Assembly (NCBI GenBank): GCA_903891085.1
Contig: CAITDJ010000124.1
Coordinates: 82,828 to 146,827, forward strand
From: an uncultured Bacteroidota bacterium
GTDB taxonomy: Bacteria; Bacteroidota; Bacteroidia; Bacteroidales; F082
DNA: 64,000 nucleotides
Direction of reading: 5' to 3'
The notes below the pieces were generated by a model. That model ran no database searches and had not been told where the DNA came from. It saw only the letters and a program-made list of their open reading frames with translations. The position numbers and the translations under genes are program-made. This document shows positions 41,616-52,300 of the stretch, piece after piece. The stretch's first letter is position 1, and each line of letters begins with the position of its first letter.

Positions 41616-44600
41616 TTATTTTACAAGTGGTAAAAGAATCGTAAATGTGGTTCCTTTACCTCTTTCGGATTCGAAAGAAATAGTACCTTTTGCTGCACTG
41701 ATGATATTGTGTACTATCGATAAACCTATACCCATCCCACTTGATTTTGTCGTGAAATTTGGCGTAAAAATCCTATTCTTTTCATCTTCTGTCATACCGA
41801 CACCATTGTCGTGAACCGAAATATGGTAGTAGTTTTTAAACAAATCCAATGTAACCTCCACAAATCCGTCCGGTATATTTCCAACGGCTTGGATCGAATT
41901 TTTAATCAGATTATTAAAGGCACGATTGAGGTTTTTTGTGTCGGCATAAACATGGGTTTCACCTGAAGTTTTATTGATAAGTCTGATATTAATGTGAGCT
42001 TCACTTTCGAACAGAGTAACAACATTTTGGAGCACAACATAGAGGTCGATTCGCTCAGGTTTGTTAACAGGCATTTTGGCGAAATCGGAAAATGCGGAGG
42101 CAATTTCCGATAATGTATCAATCTGTTCGATTAAAGTGCGTGTAGTGCGATTCAATTTGTCATCAATATCCGGATCCTTTTCGTCCCAGGACCGTTTAAG
42201 ATACTGCACACTTAAGCGCATGGGTGTTAAAGGGTTTTTAATTTCATGGGCCACCTGTTGTGCCATCTCACGCCAGGCGGTTTCACGCTCCGAACGAGCC
42301 AATAAACCGGCACTCAGCGCTAATTCATCAATAAGCTGGTTGTATTGACTGACCAACTGCCCCAATTCATCTTTACTATTCCATTGAATTTTTTCGTTCA
42401 CTTTGTCAATTCTTACGGTTTTCATCCTGTCTTGAATCATTATCAATGGTTTTGTCAAACGACGTGATAAAATCAGTGCAAAAACTACCGAAATAGCCGT
42501 CAGTGCGAGAATAATATTCAAATAAGCAAGTACAAATCCCGATATTTCATCACGTAATTCGGTTTCACGTGCGAAGTATGGAAGGTTTACGTAAGCGGAA
42601 GGATTACCATCCGCATCACGAAATGGTATGTAGGACGAATAATAGGTTCCCTTCCCAATATTTTCCTGCTGAAGATAAAATAATGAACGCTTGAAATGCA
42701 TCATTCGGTATGCTTCCTGATTCATATTGTGTGAAACCAAACCATTGGCAAATATTTCGGGCCTCGAAGAACCGAGTAAATGTCCGTCCAACGCATACAA
42801 ATTGATGTCGGAGAAGAATATTAAGGAAAATTTTAATAATAATTGATGCAAATACTCCTGAATCTCTTCATTATCAATACTTACGTTTTTTAGTTTTTGT
42901 TGCAATTCAATCAAAATTGATTGGGTTCGTTCATTGAGAAAACTAACATTTTTCTGTAAATAAACACCCCGGATGTAGGCAATTGATGTTGCTCCAATTA
43001 TTGAAAACGAAAAGGTAAGTGCGGCAAAAATGAATATCTGCAATTTCAATCTGAAGTTGATGGCCCTGCGCAATTCTCCTGATTTCATGAAGAAAAAAAC
43101 ATAAATCACCACAGAAAAAATCAATAATAAAAGGAAAAACAAGGAAAACAAGGCGATTCGTTCTGAAAGAGACATCGTGGGTTTACTTACAACGAGCGTT
43201 CGATCGGCATCAATTGTATAGGTATAATGTCTGTAGTCCATCTTTTCTGTAAAACCTTGTCTTGCACTCCCGAAATCATTTAAGCGCGCAGGATACAAAA
43301 AGTCACCAAACTTATAGACCAGTATATCGCCCTGATATTTAGCAAAAGAAATATTTGTGAAGTCTACCGAAAATCCCTTTCGTTCATCTACCAACAATTC
43401 CGGATATCCCAAGCCTTCTGGAATGTACTTGAAATAAAACTCGAGAAATATAGTAGCTGATTCACCAGTCTCAATACGCTGGGGTATTGTTAATTTTGAA
43501 ATATAATACGTACCCTGGGAATTATCTTCGATATAGAAAAGGCTTGGATCATCTGTAGGGATTCCGGTATTTTCAATAATATCAGCAAAATATTTGTCAC
43601 AGCTTATCACATAATTTTCTGGCTGAATATTCAAGTTTTCAAATTGGCTGCATACTGTAATTTCAGTGCTGTAACGTTCAATATATCCAACTAAATAATT
43701 GTTTTTGAAATGATTATAAACTAACTGATCTACGTTCTCAATGGTTGAATCAACTGAATACACGATCCTCTGCAGCAGGGTATCATTGCCTATCTTTTCA
43801 GCTATATCAGCATAAAGAAATTCAAACATCGGGTCTTTTTCAAGGCCAAGTTTAAACGCAGTAAGCTTCTGTTCACTGTCAGATTTACGTTGACTCAAGT
43901 GGTAATACATCGTTGTTAACAAACCAGAAAACAATACCATCGTCAAAATAAAAAACACAAACCTGTTTTGGTTGGTTGGTCTTTCGCGGTAGAGGAAAAT
44001 CAAAATAAAATAAACTACTAAAACAATAGAAGGTAAATAACCAAATTCCACAATTTGACTCATAATATATTGAAAAAGTGCAACTTCACTTATGAAAAAG
44101 CCTATCAAAACACGATTTGAGATTGATAATCCAAACAACATCTTACTAAAACGATATGTAACAAGGAAAAATGAAATGGTGATTAATACCAAAACTATTA
44201 GTAAAAAGTAACTTAACAAATCAAAACTATATAATGAGTTGAATGTTAATTCTATAGAGGAGTGAAACAAGACTTGTTCTATGAATATTAGATTTATATA
44301 TACACAGGCAATAATACCGGATATCAGAAATGAGGCGAATAAAGTTTTATGTTGAATCAGTCGATCGGTTTTCAAACACATATTCCTGGCTATGACGATG
44401 GTGATAAATAATCCTAACTGGATATTGAGAATCAAATCACCGACACTCGGAAACAAAAATCCAAAACTGAAAAAGCCGGTCTTAAAAAGTTCAGAAGAAA
44501 ATAATACCGGAAATGCATTGACTACTACTGGAAATATCCTGATAAAAATCAGACCAGCTATAATTACGGCAATATAAATAACGCCTTTGTTTCTTTTATC

Positions 44601-45320
44601 AAGCCAATGCTGTACTAACCGAATGAAAAAAACATTAAGAATTGATATCCATACGATTAGCAAAATCAATAAAGCAAGATATGACACCATAGTTGCCGGT
44701 TTATCAGGATCTTCTTCAATTGAAAATACAGCTTGACCGACATAGTTATGAATCACAAAATCACCAATTGTCGCAGGCAAAAACCTAAAACGACCAGATT
44801 CCGCACCAAACCTTTCAGAAAAAACGTTTTCCAGATATGCATTCTCGTAAGCAAAAACAGAGTAAATAAGGCTTAACAAATAAATATCATAATCACCAGT
44901 ATGAGAAACCCTGGTTTGATAATATCCATTGTTAAGCAGCAAGACAGAATCAATCGGGTGTTCTTGTGTTGCAACAAATTGGGGCACCCCTACAGAATTA
45001 TTATTCCAATAAATGAGTGAATCATTTTCTTTTATTAAAACAAAGAAACCCAAATCATCCGGAGTGCTTCTAATCCATTCATTATTAGACAGTTCTAAAC
45101 TTGGAAGATTTAAAGTCAGCGAAGAGATAACATCAATCGACTGTGAGAATTTTTCCTGAGTCTGAATAAATATTTTCTCAATATTTTTTGCTACATATTC
45201 GCCTTTACTTTTTCTTAATTGATAATAGGAGGCTAAATAAAAAAGAAAGCCCAACGACATAACCGAAATCAATAACCATCTGTTTTTCGCAATAAAATGA
45301 TATGTTCTAAAATATTTCAT
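41616..45320 (-). CDS. large membrane sensor histidine kinase (NtrY-like)
   Basis: A 1234-residue sensor kinase, far above the usual ~500-750. The N-terminal ~500 residues contain about a dozen hydrophobic helices with extracytoplasmic loops. A further ~350-residue periplasmic-like sensor (about 500-750) is followed by TM helices near 750 and 960, a HAMP region (about 960-1015), the HisKA motif VAHEIKNPLTPM with phospho-acceptor His1025, and the GHKL ATPase: NNLIKNSIQAV (N box), DNGVGM (G1) and FTTKSSGMGIGLSIV (G2). All kinase motifs are intact. No response regulator is adjacent. It probably senses an envelope or membrane condition through its multi-helix region; the signal is unknown. Confidence 0.9.
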   Translation of the reverse strand: MKYFRTYHFIAKNRWLLISVMSLGFLFYLASYYQLRKSKGEYVAKNIEKIFIQTQEKFSQSIDVISSLTLNLPSLELSNNEWIRSTPDDLGFFVLIKENDSLIYWNNNSVGVPQFVATQEHPIDSVLLLNNGYYQTRVSHTGDYDIYLLSLIYSVFAYENAYLENVFSERFGAESGRFRFLPATIGDFVIHNYVGQAVFSIEEDPDKPATMVSYLALLILLIVWISILNVFFIRLVQHWLDKRNKGVIYIAVIIAGLIFIRIFPVVVNAFPVLFSSELFKTGFFSFGFLFPSVGDLILNIQLGLFITIVIARNMCLKTDRLIQHKTLFASFLISGIIACVYINLIFIEQVLFHSSIELTFNSLYSFDLLSYFLLIVLVLITISFFLVTYRFSKMLFGLSISNRVLIGFFISEVALFQYIMSQIVEFGYLPSIVLVVYFILIFLYRERPTNQNRFVFFILTMVLFSGLLTTMYYHLSQRKSDSEQKLTAFKLGLEKDPMFEFLYADIAEKIGNDTLLQRIVYSVDSTIENVDQLVYNHFKNNYLVGYIERYSTEITVCSQFENLNIQPENYVISCDKYFADIIENTGIPTDDPSLFYIEDNSQGTYYISKLTIPQRIETGESATIFLEFYFKYIPEGLGYPELLVDERKGFSVDFTNISFAKYQGDILVYKFGDFLYPARLNDFGSARQGFTEKMDYRHYTYTIDADRTLVVSKPTMSLSERIALFSLFFLLLLIFSVVIYVFFFMKSGELRRAINFRLKLQIFIFAALTFSFSIIGATSIAYIRGVYLQKNVSFLNERTQSILIELQQKLKNVSIDNEEIQEYLHQLLLKFSLIFFSDINLYALDGHLLGSSRPEIFANGLVSHNMNQEAYRMMHFKRSLFYLQQENIGKGTYYSSYIPFRDADGNPSAYVNLPYFARETELRDEISGFVLAYLNIILALTAISVVFALILSRRLTKPLIMIQDRMKTVRIDKVNEKIQWNSKDELGQLVSQYNQLIDELALSAGLLARSERETAWREMAQQVAHEIKNPLTPMRLSVQYLKRSWDEKDPDIDDKLNRTTRTLIEQIDTLSEIASAFSDFAKMPVNKPERIDLYVVLQNVVTLFESEAHINIRLINKTSGETHVYADTKNLNRAFNNLIKNSIQAVGNIPDGFVEVTLDLFKNYYHISVHDNGVGMTEDEKNRIFTPNFTTKSSGMGIGLSIVHNIISAAKGTISFESERGKGTTFTILLPLVK

Positions 45321-45630
45321 GCTTTTAACCAGGCCATCAAAAAATTATTTACAATATTTTAAAAAATAACTAACACCTAAAATCATTTCCAATAACAATA
45401 AATAAAATAGTAAATCACTTACTAAAATACAGACCCTCACACAATCATATTTTGCTTGATTCAAAAGTAGTCAAATCAAAAGTAAACATTGTACTTTTAA
45501 AAAGATCGCTAATTTTCATCTATATTAGACTGTAAATCAATAATTTAGAATAATATCTATTAAATCAATGCTGTCAAAATAAACAAAGAAGCTAATAAAC
45601 TGAATTTGAATTATTTAGCAATTCAATCCT
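45321..45630. other. AT-rich intergenic region
   Basis: About 310 nt, strongly AT-rich, between the kinase gene and the methyltransferase. No gene, tRNA or clear promoter was found. Confidence 0.5.
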
Positions 45631-46527
45631 TTATTGTTTGATGAACGTATAGACAAGACTTGAATAATTACCGGTTCTAACGGCTTTAAAATTCGATATG
45701 GCTCCAACTAAAAAGGCCCTTATCATTCCTAATCTCGATTTTAGGTATTGCTCACTCAACATTGATACATAAAATGAATCCCATTTCATCGCATGCATTT
45801 CACCCGCATAAAAGCCACCTGAAAACATCATGTTGGTAATAACCTCTTTATTGAAATGATACAAATGTCGGGGGACATCCCATCCTGCCCACTTTTCCCT
45901 GTAGAATTCTGCATCATAGGACTTATAATCGGGCAAAGCAATTACCACTTTTCCACCCTTTTTACATAGTCGTGACAATTCTGAGATTTGCATTTTCAAA
46001 TCAGGAACATGTTCCAGCACATGCCACATGGTAATGAGATCAAAACAACCATCAGGAAGAGATTTACTTTGAGTAGGATCAAGTATTTCAATATTCAATT
46101 TTTTCTTCGCAAGATCGCGTGCAAACTCATCCGGTTCAATGCCAGTTATTACCATACCTGATTGCCGGCAAACATCCAAAAAATCGCCTGTCCCACAACC
46201 AATATCCAGCACTTTTTCAATATTAGAACCAACCGTCACTTGCGAAAATTTAGTTTTAAGATTAATATCTTTTACTCTTCGATAAATGTAGGGGATAATT
46301 CCTTTTTGCTGACTGGTATGACTGTAATACTTATCCGAATGATAATAGCGAGCCAAACTTTCATTTTTCGGCTTCGGGTTAGTAAAAACCAAACCACAAC
46401 CCTTACATGAAAACAAAGAAAACTCTTCATTGGTCAGAAAGAAATCATGGATGATATTTCTAAAATGAATATCCTTAGAATCACACCAAGGACATGTTGA
46501 TAATACAATATATTCTATTTGTTCCAC
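45631..46527 (-). CDS. class I SAM-dependent methyltransferase with N-terminal zinc-ribbon-like motif
   Basis: A 298-residue methyltransferase. The N-terminus has two CxxC pairs (Cys12/Cys15 in CPWC, Cys41/Cys44 in CKGC) suggesting bound zinc. Residues 106-115 (VLDIGCGTGD) are SAM motif I, and LITMWHVLEHVPD and LPDYKSYDAEFYREKWAGWDVPRHLYHF follow. This is the organisation of methyltransferases associated with polysaccharide or lipid modification. The start codon is GTG at 46527, which lies inside a parS-like palindrome (46520-46535); no ATG alternative precedes the zinc motif. It follows mnmG by 14 nt. Confidence 0.85.
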   Translation of the reverse strand: MEQIEYIVLSTCPWCDSKDIHFRNIIHDFFLTNEEFSLFSCKGCGLVFTNPKPKNESLARYYHSDKYYSHTSQQKGIIPYIYRRVKDINLKTKFSQVTVGSNIEKVLDIGCGTGDFLDVCRQSGMVITGIEPDEFARDLAKKKLNIEILDPTQSKSLPDGCFDLITMWHVLEHVPDLKMQISELSRLCKKGGKVVIALPDYKSYDAEFYREKWAGWDVPRHLYHFNKEVITNMMFSGGFYAGEMHAMKWDSFYVSMLSEQYLKSRLGMIRAFLVGAISNFKAVRTGNYSSLVYTFIKQ

Positions 46528-46535
46528 GTGAAACG
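46520..46535. promoter_or_regulatory. parS: parS-like chromosome-segregation site 1
   Basis: TGTTCCACGTGAAACG matches the ParB-binding consensus TGTTNCACGTGAAACA at 15 of 16 positions. It overlaps the GTG start of the methyltransferase gene. Confidence 0.8.
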
Positions 46536-46541
46536 ATTTAG

Positions 46542-48416
46542 CTATCTTCCTAAGAATATGGCTAATACAGAGATATCAGCCGGTGAAATACCACTAATAC
46601 GTGAGGCTTGCCCCAACGACAATGGCTTTACTTTTGTTAGTTTTTCTCTTGCCTCATAGGAGAGAGACTTGAGACTTGAATAGTTAAAATCGGGTTTCAG
46701 AAATACATCTTCCAACCGACTAATTTTACTTACCATCTCCTTTTCCTTGACAATATATCCCTCATATTTCAATAAGATTTCAGCGGCATCAAGGATCTCT
46801 TTTTCAAAAACATCATTTGAACTGAATGCTTTCCTCAGCATAGGAACCAATGATATAAGATCAGCAATTTGAATTTGCGGACGCAATAGTATTGAAGCAA
46901 GTTTTTGCTTTTGTAAAATTCCGGGTGTCTCCTTTGAGGCTAATAATCCATTAATAAGATCGGGTGAAATACTCTCATTTCGCAAAAAAAGAATTAATTC
47001 GCTTATGCGCTTTTGTTTTGACAGATATTTCTCGTATCGATCAGTAGATGCTAACCCAATTTTGTATGATCGCTCAGTCAACCGCAGATCAGCATTATCT
47101 TGTCTTAATAAGATTCTGAATTCAGCCCTGGAAGTAAACATTCGATACGGTTCGTCTACCCCTTTCGTAATTAAATCATCAATTAATACACCAATATATG
47201 CTTCCGCTCTGCCAAGAATAAATGGTTCTTTGCTAAAAACTTTTAAGTGAGCATTTATACCAGCCATTAAACCCTGAGCAGCAGCCTCTTCATACCCGGT
47301 TGTACCATTAATTTGTCCTGCAAAATACAGATTGGAAATAAGTTTCGTTTCAAGTGTATACTGCAATTGTTCAGGCGGAAAATAATCATATTCAATTGCA
47401 TAACCTGGACGAAATATTTTAGCTTTCTCAAATCCAGCAATAAGACGTAATGCTTTAAACTGGACATCCTCAGGTAAAGAAGAACTAAACCCATTTACAT
47501 AATATTCCACTGTATTCCAACCTTCGGGCTCAACGAAAAGCTGATGAGCATCCTTATCAGAAAAGCGATTTATTTTATCCTCTATACTTGGACAATATCT
47601 TGGCCCCTTGCCTTCAATCCTACCAGCAAACATTGGTGACAAATGGAATCCGGTTTTAAGGGTGTCATGAACTTGCTTTGATGTATATGTAAGCCAGCAA
47701 CTGCGTTGCTTCAATAAATTTGGTTTTTCATAAAAGGAAAATCCTCTTACATCATCATCTCCGGGTTGCTCGATCATTTTACTAAAATCGATGGTACGAC
47801 CGTCCACTCTAACAGGTGTACCGGTTTTCATCCGTTCGGACCGGAAACCAAGGCTAACAAGTTGCTCGGTTATTCCAGTACTTGCCTTATCACCCATTCG
47901 ACCGCCGCCAAACGATTTTTCACCGATATGAATTTTTCCATTCAAAAAAGTGCCATTTGTTAATACTACAGATTTACAAGAAATGGTTAATCCCATAGCA
48001 GTATGAACACCAATCACTCTTTTGTCTTTCACAACCAAGCCAACTACAGTATCCTGCCAAAAATCTACGTTTTTCGTGTTCTCCAACATCTGACGCCATT
48101 CCAACGAAAATATCATTCTGTCGTTTTGCGCACGCGGACTCCACATAGCTGGACCTTTTGACTTATTCAGCATTCTGAACTGAATCATCGATCGGTCTGA
48201 CACGATACCTGAATAGCCACCCAATGCATCAATCTCACGAACAATCTGTCCTTTGGCAATTCCGCCCATCGCGGGATTGCACGACATCTGAGCAATTGAC
48301 TGTAGATTCATGGTAATCAATAACACCTTGCTGCCAAGATTAGCGGCAGCAGCAGCGGCTTCAGAACCGGCATGACCAGCGCCTACAACAATAACATCGT
48401 AATTTTCAAATATCAT
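46542..48416 (-). CDS. mnmG: tRNA uridine-5-carboxymethylaminomethyl(34) synthesis enzyme
   Basis: A 624-residue FAD enzyme which with MnmE installs the cmnm5 group on U34 of certain tRNAs. The dinucleotide-binding [10 protein letters not shown] is at residues 12-21; [23 protein letters not shown], the [11 protein letters not shown] motif and the [18 protein letters not shown] segment are diagnostic. The C-terminal domain (about 560-624) is complete. The gene is flanked by two parS sites, in keeping with its frequent location near oriC in bacteria. It is cotranscribed with ybeY upstream and the methyltransferase downstream. Confidence 0.97.
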   Translation of the reverse strand: MIFENYDVIVVGAGHAGSEAAAAAANLGSKVLLITMNLQSIAQMSCNPAMGGIAKGQIVREIDALGGYSGIVSDRSMIQFRMLNKSKGPAMWSPRAQNDRMIFSLEWRQMLENTKNVDFWQDTVVGLVVKDKRVIGVHTAMGLTISCKSVVLTNGTFLNGKIHIGEKSFGGGRMGDKASTGITEQLVSLGFRSERMKTGTPVRVDGRTIDFSKMIEQPGDDDVRGFSFYEKPNLLKQRSCWLTYTSKQVHDTLKTGFHLSPMFAGRIEGKGPRYCPSIEDKINRFSDKDAHQLFVEPEGWNTVEYYVNGFSSSLPEDVQFKALRLIAGFEKAKIFRPGYAIEYDYFPPEQLQYTLETKLISNLYFAGQINGTTGYEEAAAQGLMAGINAHLKVFSKEPFILGRAEAYIGVLIDDLITKGVDEPYRMFTSRAEFRILLRQDNADLRLTERSYKIGLASTDRYEKYLSKQKRISELILFLRNESISPDLINGLLASKETPGILQKQKLASILLRPQIQIADLISLVPMLRKAFSSNDVFEKEILDAAEILLKYEGYIVKEKEMVSKISRLEDVFLKPDFNYSSLKSLSYEAREKLTKVKPLSLGQASRISGISPADISVLAIFLGR

Positions 48417-48422
48417 CGATTA

Positions 48423-48438
48423 TGTTTCACGTGAAACA
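48423..48438. promoter_or_regulatory. parS: parS chromosome-segregation site 2 (perfect palindrome)
   Basis: TGTTTCACGTGAAACA is a perfect 16-bp palindrome matching the consensus ParB site TGTTNCACGTGAAACA. It lies in the gap between ybeY and mnmG. Confidence 0.88.
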
Positions 48439-48466
48439 GTTTTGTAACTTACAGGAAGACAAGCCT

Positions 48467-48883
48467 TCAAGGTAGTAAAGATAGGCATTTTTCTTCCTGG
48501 GTACGCATTTCCAAAATATCGGACGCAAGCTTGTCCTTATAGCCAAGAAGATGAAGCACGCCGTGTATCATTACCCTAAATGTTTCATTTTCAATTGATT
48601 GACCAATATTAATTGCATTTTCGCGAACCCTGTCAAGGCTGATAAATAACTCTCCAGTGATAAAACCGGGATTTTCGGAAGTGTCAAAAGTAATTATATC
48701 CGTATAAGTATTGTGGTTCAGAAAGTTAACATTAATATTATATAAAAATTCATCTCTACAGAAAATAAACCTCAATTCCCCTACCTGCTTACCAAAATCA
48801 TGAATCACTCTGACAATCCAATCACTGGTACGCTGAGTTATATATATCGGTATATCAAGGTCTTCGGAACTAAAATATATCAT
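48467..48883 (-). CDS. ybeY: rRNA maturation RNase YbeY
   Basis: A 138-residue metal-dependent RNase acting in 16S rRNA processing and ribosome quality control. The zinc motif is HGVLHLLGYKD: His107, His111 and Asp117, the last replacing the usual third His, a change I believe is common in Bacteroidota. DTYTDII-type residues (TYTDIITFDTSE) precede it. The start at 48883 is chosen because the 48-codon upstream extension lies inside the preceding gene. It overlaps that gene by 14 nt and is followed by the perfect parS site and mnmG. Confidence 0.93.
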   Translation of the reverse strand: MIYFSSEDLDIPIYITQRTSDWIVRVIHDFGKQVGELRFIFCRDEFLYNINVNFLNHNTYTDIITFDTSENPGFITGELFISLDRVRENAINIGQSIENETFRVMIHGVLHLLGYKDKLASDILEMRTQEEKCLSLLP

Positions 48884-49334
48884 GATGGACGTTGACAGCA
48901 ACTCGGACTTTATTATAATATGCGGACAAAACCGATGCCCTGGAAGCACAAACCTTTTCGAAACCATTGGCAAAGTTGAAGTGAAACTGGATATTACCAG
49001 AATCATCAGTAAAAATGAAATTGTCAACCAGATGCATAATTATATCAACAACCGGATTTTTGTCGATAGTAAAATCTCGCTTTAGTAAATCAAATATTTC
49101 CCTATCAAAAAACCAATTAACAACTATACAATTGTCAATAATATCAATTGATAAGGCTGCACTTTTTGTCTCATAAGTATCAAATACCCAATGATAAAAT
49201 TGCTCATTTGCCACATTTAAGATAGAAAAATAAGAGTCGACAATATAAAGTTCATCGGCCAATCTTTCTACCAACTTTTCAAATTCAAAAAAGTTATTCC
49301 TTTTTAAACAAATTTTATTCCTGGAATTTTCCAT
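48870..49334 (-). CDS. uncharacterised protein, degenerate GHKL-ATPase-like
   Basis: A 154-residue soluble protein between the DUF4175 gene (6 nt away) and ybeY (14-nt overlap). In related genomes this slot often holds a small anti-sigma-type ATP-binding protein (HATPase_c_2). Here the secondary-structure pattern is similar: EKLVERLADELYIVDSYFSI, then strand-rich ALSIDIIDNCIVVNW and a terminal IIMHLVDNFIFTDDSGNIQFHFNF. The N-box and DxGxG motifs are missing, so ATP binding is unlikely. Relationship and function are inferred from position and pattern only. Confidence 0.6.
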   Translation of the reverse strand: MENSRNKICLKRNNFFEFEKLVERLADELYIVDSYFSILNVANEQFYHWVFDTYETKSAALSIDIIDNCIVVNWFFDREIFDLLKRDFTIDKNPVVDIIMHLVDNFIFTDDSGNIQFHFNFANGFEKVCASRASVLSAYYNKVRVAVNVHHDIF

Positions 49335-49340
49335 TAACTA

Positions 49341-52300
49341 TCACTTATTGATTTGCATAAAATATTCATTTGCCCTTGTTTTGTAGTAAGGCCGGAGTTC
49401 TATAGGAAATTTATAAAGTATATCACTTTGAGCCCTTTCCTTTCGTTTGTACGATATTTTATCACCAAGGTTACCTTTGTTTTCACCCTTAAATTCGTTA
49501 GATTCTCTCCGCTCTTCCTGATCACGCTCTTTTTCGGCTTTTTCCGACTCGAGCAACCGGCTGAGTATGTCCTGCTGTCGTTCAATCATTTCCCGATTCA
49601 ACCGCTTATTTACAAGATCTTCCTCAACTTTTTCCATCTCCTTTATTGCATTTTGCAGGCCACCTTCACCCAGATTACCCTCTTTCTTTAATTCGTTCAG
49701 ATAATCTTGCAATTGCTGACGTATTGCCTCCTGTTGTGCCGCCATTTTTGCAAATTCTTCACTGGTCAGCCCTTTCCCCTCCCCTTTTCCGTTCTTTTCA
49801 CCTTTCTGCTTCATTTGTTTTGCCAGTCCTTCCTGAAGTTCACGCATACTTTTCATACCCTTTCCTTTTCCTTTACCCGGCTTCGGCTTTCCTTTTCCAC
49901 TTGCTGAACTCTGCATGCCCATTTTTTCTTCCATGTCTTTTAATGCTTCCGACAACATCAATGCCAGATTATTCAAACTCATTACCGCAAACTGGTCACT
50001 TTCAAGAGTTCGTTCCCGATTCCTTTCATTCAGCGCTAAAAGTGAAAATTCAAATTGTTTCTTAACACTGCTCAATTCATCAAAAACGAATTGCTTTATT
50101 GCCACTTGTCTGCTGGCCAAGGCCTTAAGTGAATCTTCAACAACTATAAATCCGTCCCTTAAACTCTTCTGTTCTATAACTATTTCATTAAATGCCGGGT
50201 CATCACTATCAACCAATCGTAAACGGCTCAAGAGTTCCTCCTGTTCGTTTGAAGCACGCAAAATGTTTTCAAGCAAATTCCTTAATTGTTGCGCGTCTTC
50301 GGCTGCCTGTTCATTCATGCTCTCCTGCATCGAAAATTCTAATTGATTCGCCATTTCATCCAGACTCTCTCCTGCCTTTCTTTGTTTTTCTCCAGCGGGC
50401 TTTCCTTTTCCATCTTCTATTTCCTGTAGAGATTCCTGCATATTATTTTTAACCGAATCCTTCAATTCCTCAGTAGGAGCCAGATTAAATGGTTGTTCGA
50501 GCTTTTTGTTTTTTGACTCAATCGAGTCAAGACTATTGGTAAGCGTTTTAAATTGATCGAGGTTTTTCTGAATTTCACGAGCTGATTCCACCTTTTTCAT
50601 TCCTTCAGATTGCAAACTGTCACCAAGTTTCTTAGCCACCTCAGAAAGTTGCCTGAGCTGACTAATTAATTCAGTAAGATCTTTTTCAACCTTCAACTGA
50701 TTAAGTAAAGCAAGATCACGATCGAGCATTTCTTCCATTTCGGCGGAATTTTCCTTAAATTTATCGAGCATTTCCTTTACCTTTTCCTTGTCAGTTTCCT
50801 GCAAAAGCGCCTTAAGTTCGTCTAATAACTTTTGTAATTCATCAGTAATAACCTCATCGAAAAGTTTCTGAATATCTTCCTGCTTTTGCACAAGGCGCTC
50901 ATTTGTTTCATTCCTTTCACGATTAAAGTCATTTACTATCTGTTGCTTTGATTTCACATCATCAAAGTCCATTTGCACTTTTTGCTGCCGTTCAAGCAGC
51001 TTTTGCATCATGCTTTTGTCTTTCCAATCGAGTTTTTCTTTCATTAAAAGAGATTTAGCCAAGGCTTCATAATCAAGTTTTAACTGCTGACTATCATTAC
51101 GAAGTTTAACTAATTGATCATTAATATTTTTTTCATCGTTTTTGACCAAAGAATCAATCGATTTATCTGTCATTAAGGTTAATTGGAAAACAGATGATTT
51201 TCGGGTTTTTGGTCCTCCAATCCTATCGTTATCAATCACTTCGAAATAAGCTTCCACCCTGCTATTTTCATCAATTCTCATGCTGTCCGTGTCCCATGAA
51301 AAATAAAACTGTTGTTGCAACAACGTAAAATTCATCGGCACCTCAACTTTATTGGTAATAACAGAGGCGTCAGTTGCATAAATATCATACACAAATCTCA
51401 ATCCGGTAAAACCATAATCATCCGACACAAAACCATTGAAATAGTTCATCCGTCCAAGCTGTTCCTTTTCGAGATTAACATTTATTTCAGGGTAATTATC
51501 CTGAATAACCTCCACAACAATTTCAAGTCCATGGCTTTGCTTTGCGTAGCTATTAAATGGGTTTACACTAAAATGAACGTCACCCATAACCTGCATCAAT
51601 AGTGTATTCAAACCGTCTTGCGCTTCGAGTCTTTCAACCACAGAATCATAATTAATCATCACACCAAGGCAATCGTGTGTAAAAAACTTCCAGTTTAGTT
51701 TTGTTCCAACGGGTACGCTAAGGATGCTTGTCTCTTTCAATAATTCAGCCTCCCGATTCAGATAAACCGGGTATTCAATTTGGACCAGATACGAAGATAA
51801 AACCGGCTTCGGTTTAACGATTATTTCATAATCAGAACTTTTAAACTCTTCCGATTCGATGCAAAATGTAATATTACCAGCGACACGTGTAATTTTAAAA
51901 CTGAAGTTATTCTTACCCGCCTTTCCCATTTCATTTTTAGCGCCATTAAAAACGATAAAGAACTTTTCAGGAATCTCGTTTCCAGTAACCTCTATCAACA
52001 CCGTATAATCATCGTATTGCATCACTTCCAGCCCTTCATTTAGCAATCGCACTGAGAAAGGTAACGGTCTGGTAAAATGCTGATTATAGTGAATAAACCT
52101 GTTTGATGGCTCAATTAAAAAAGAGGGGCTGAAAATCCATAAACAAATAAAAACAACGAATAAAAAAGAGAGATATGGCATAAACCGATAATTCTCACGA
52201 ATATTCACGGCATTTTCAAAGTTGAAAACTGATAATTTTCTTGTTCGCTGTTCAATACTAGCAATCAACAATTCGCTTTCATTAGGTTCTTCGCTCACTG

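Noticed and set aside
42560..42580. TTTCACGTGCGAA as a third parS site
   Set aside because: Only the core matches; flanks differ at several positions, and it lies inside the kinase gene. Other CACGTG cores (for example near 8187 and 59551) fail in the same way.
45321..45630. replication origin in the AT-rich gap near mnmG
   Set aside because: No cluster of DnaA boxes was seen; AT-richness alone is not enough.
49028..49085. long N-terminal extension of ybeY
   Set aside because: It lies within the preceding gene and lacks conservation; ATG 48883 gives the normal length.
49646..50065. 139-aa open frame antisense to DUF4175
   Set aside because: It lacks family similarity and is explained by the Gln/Glu/Lys-rich coding strand opposite it.
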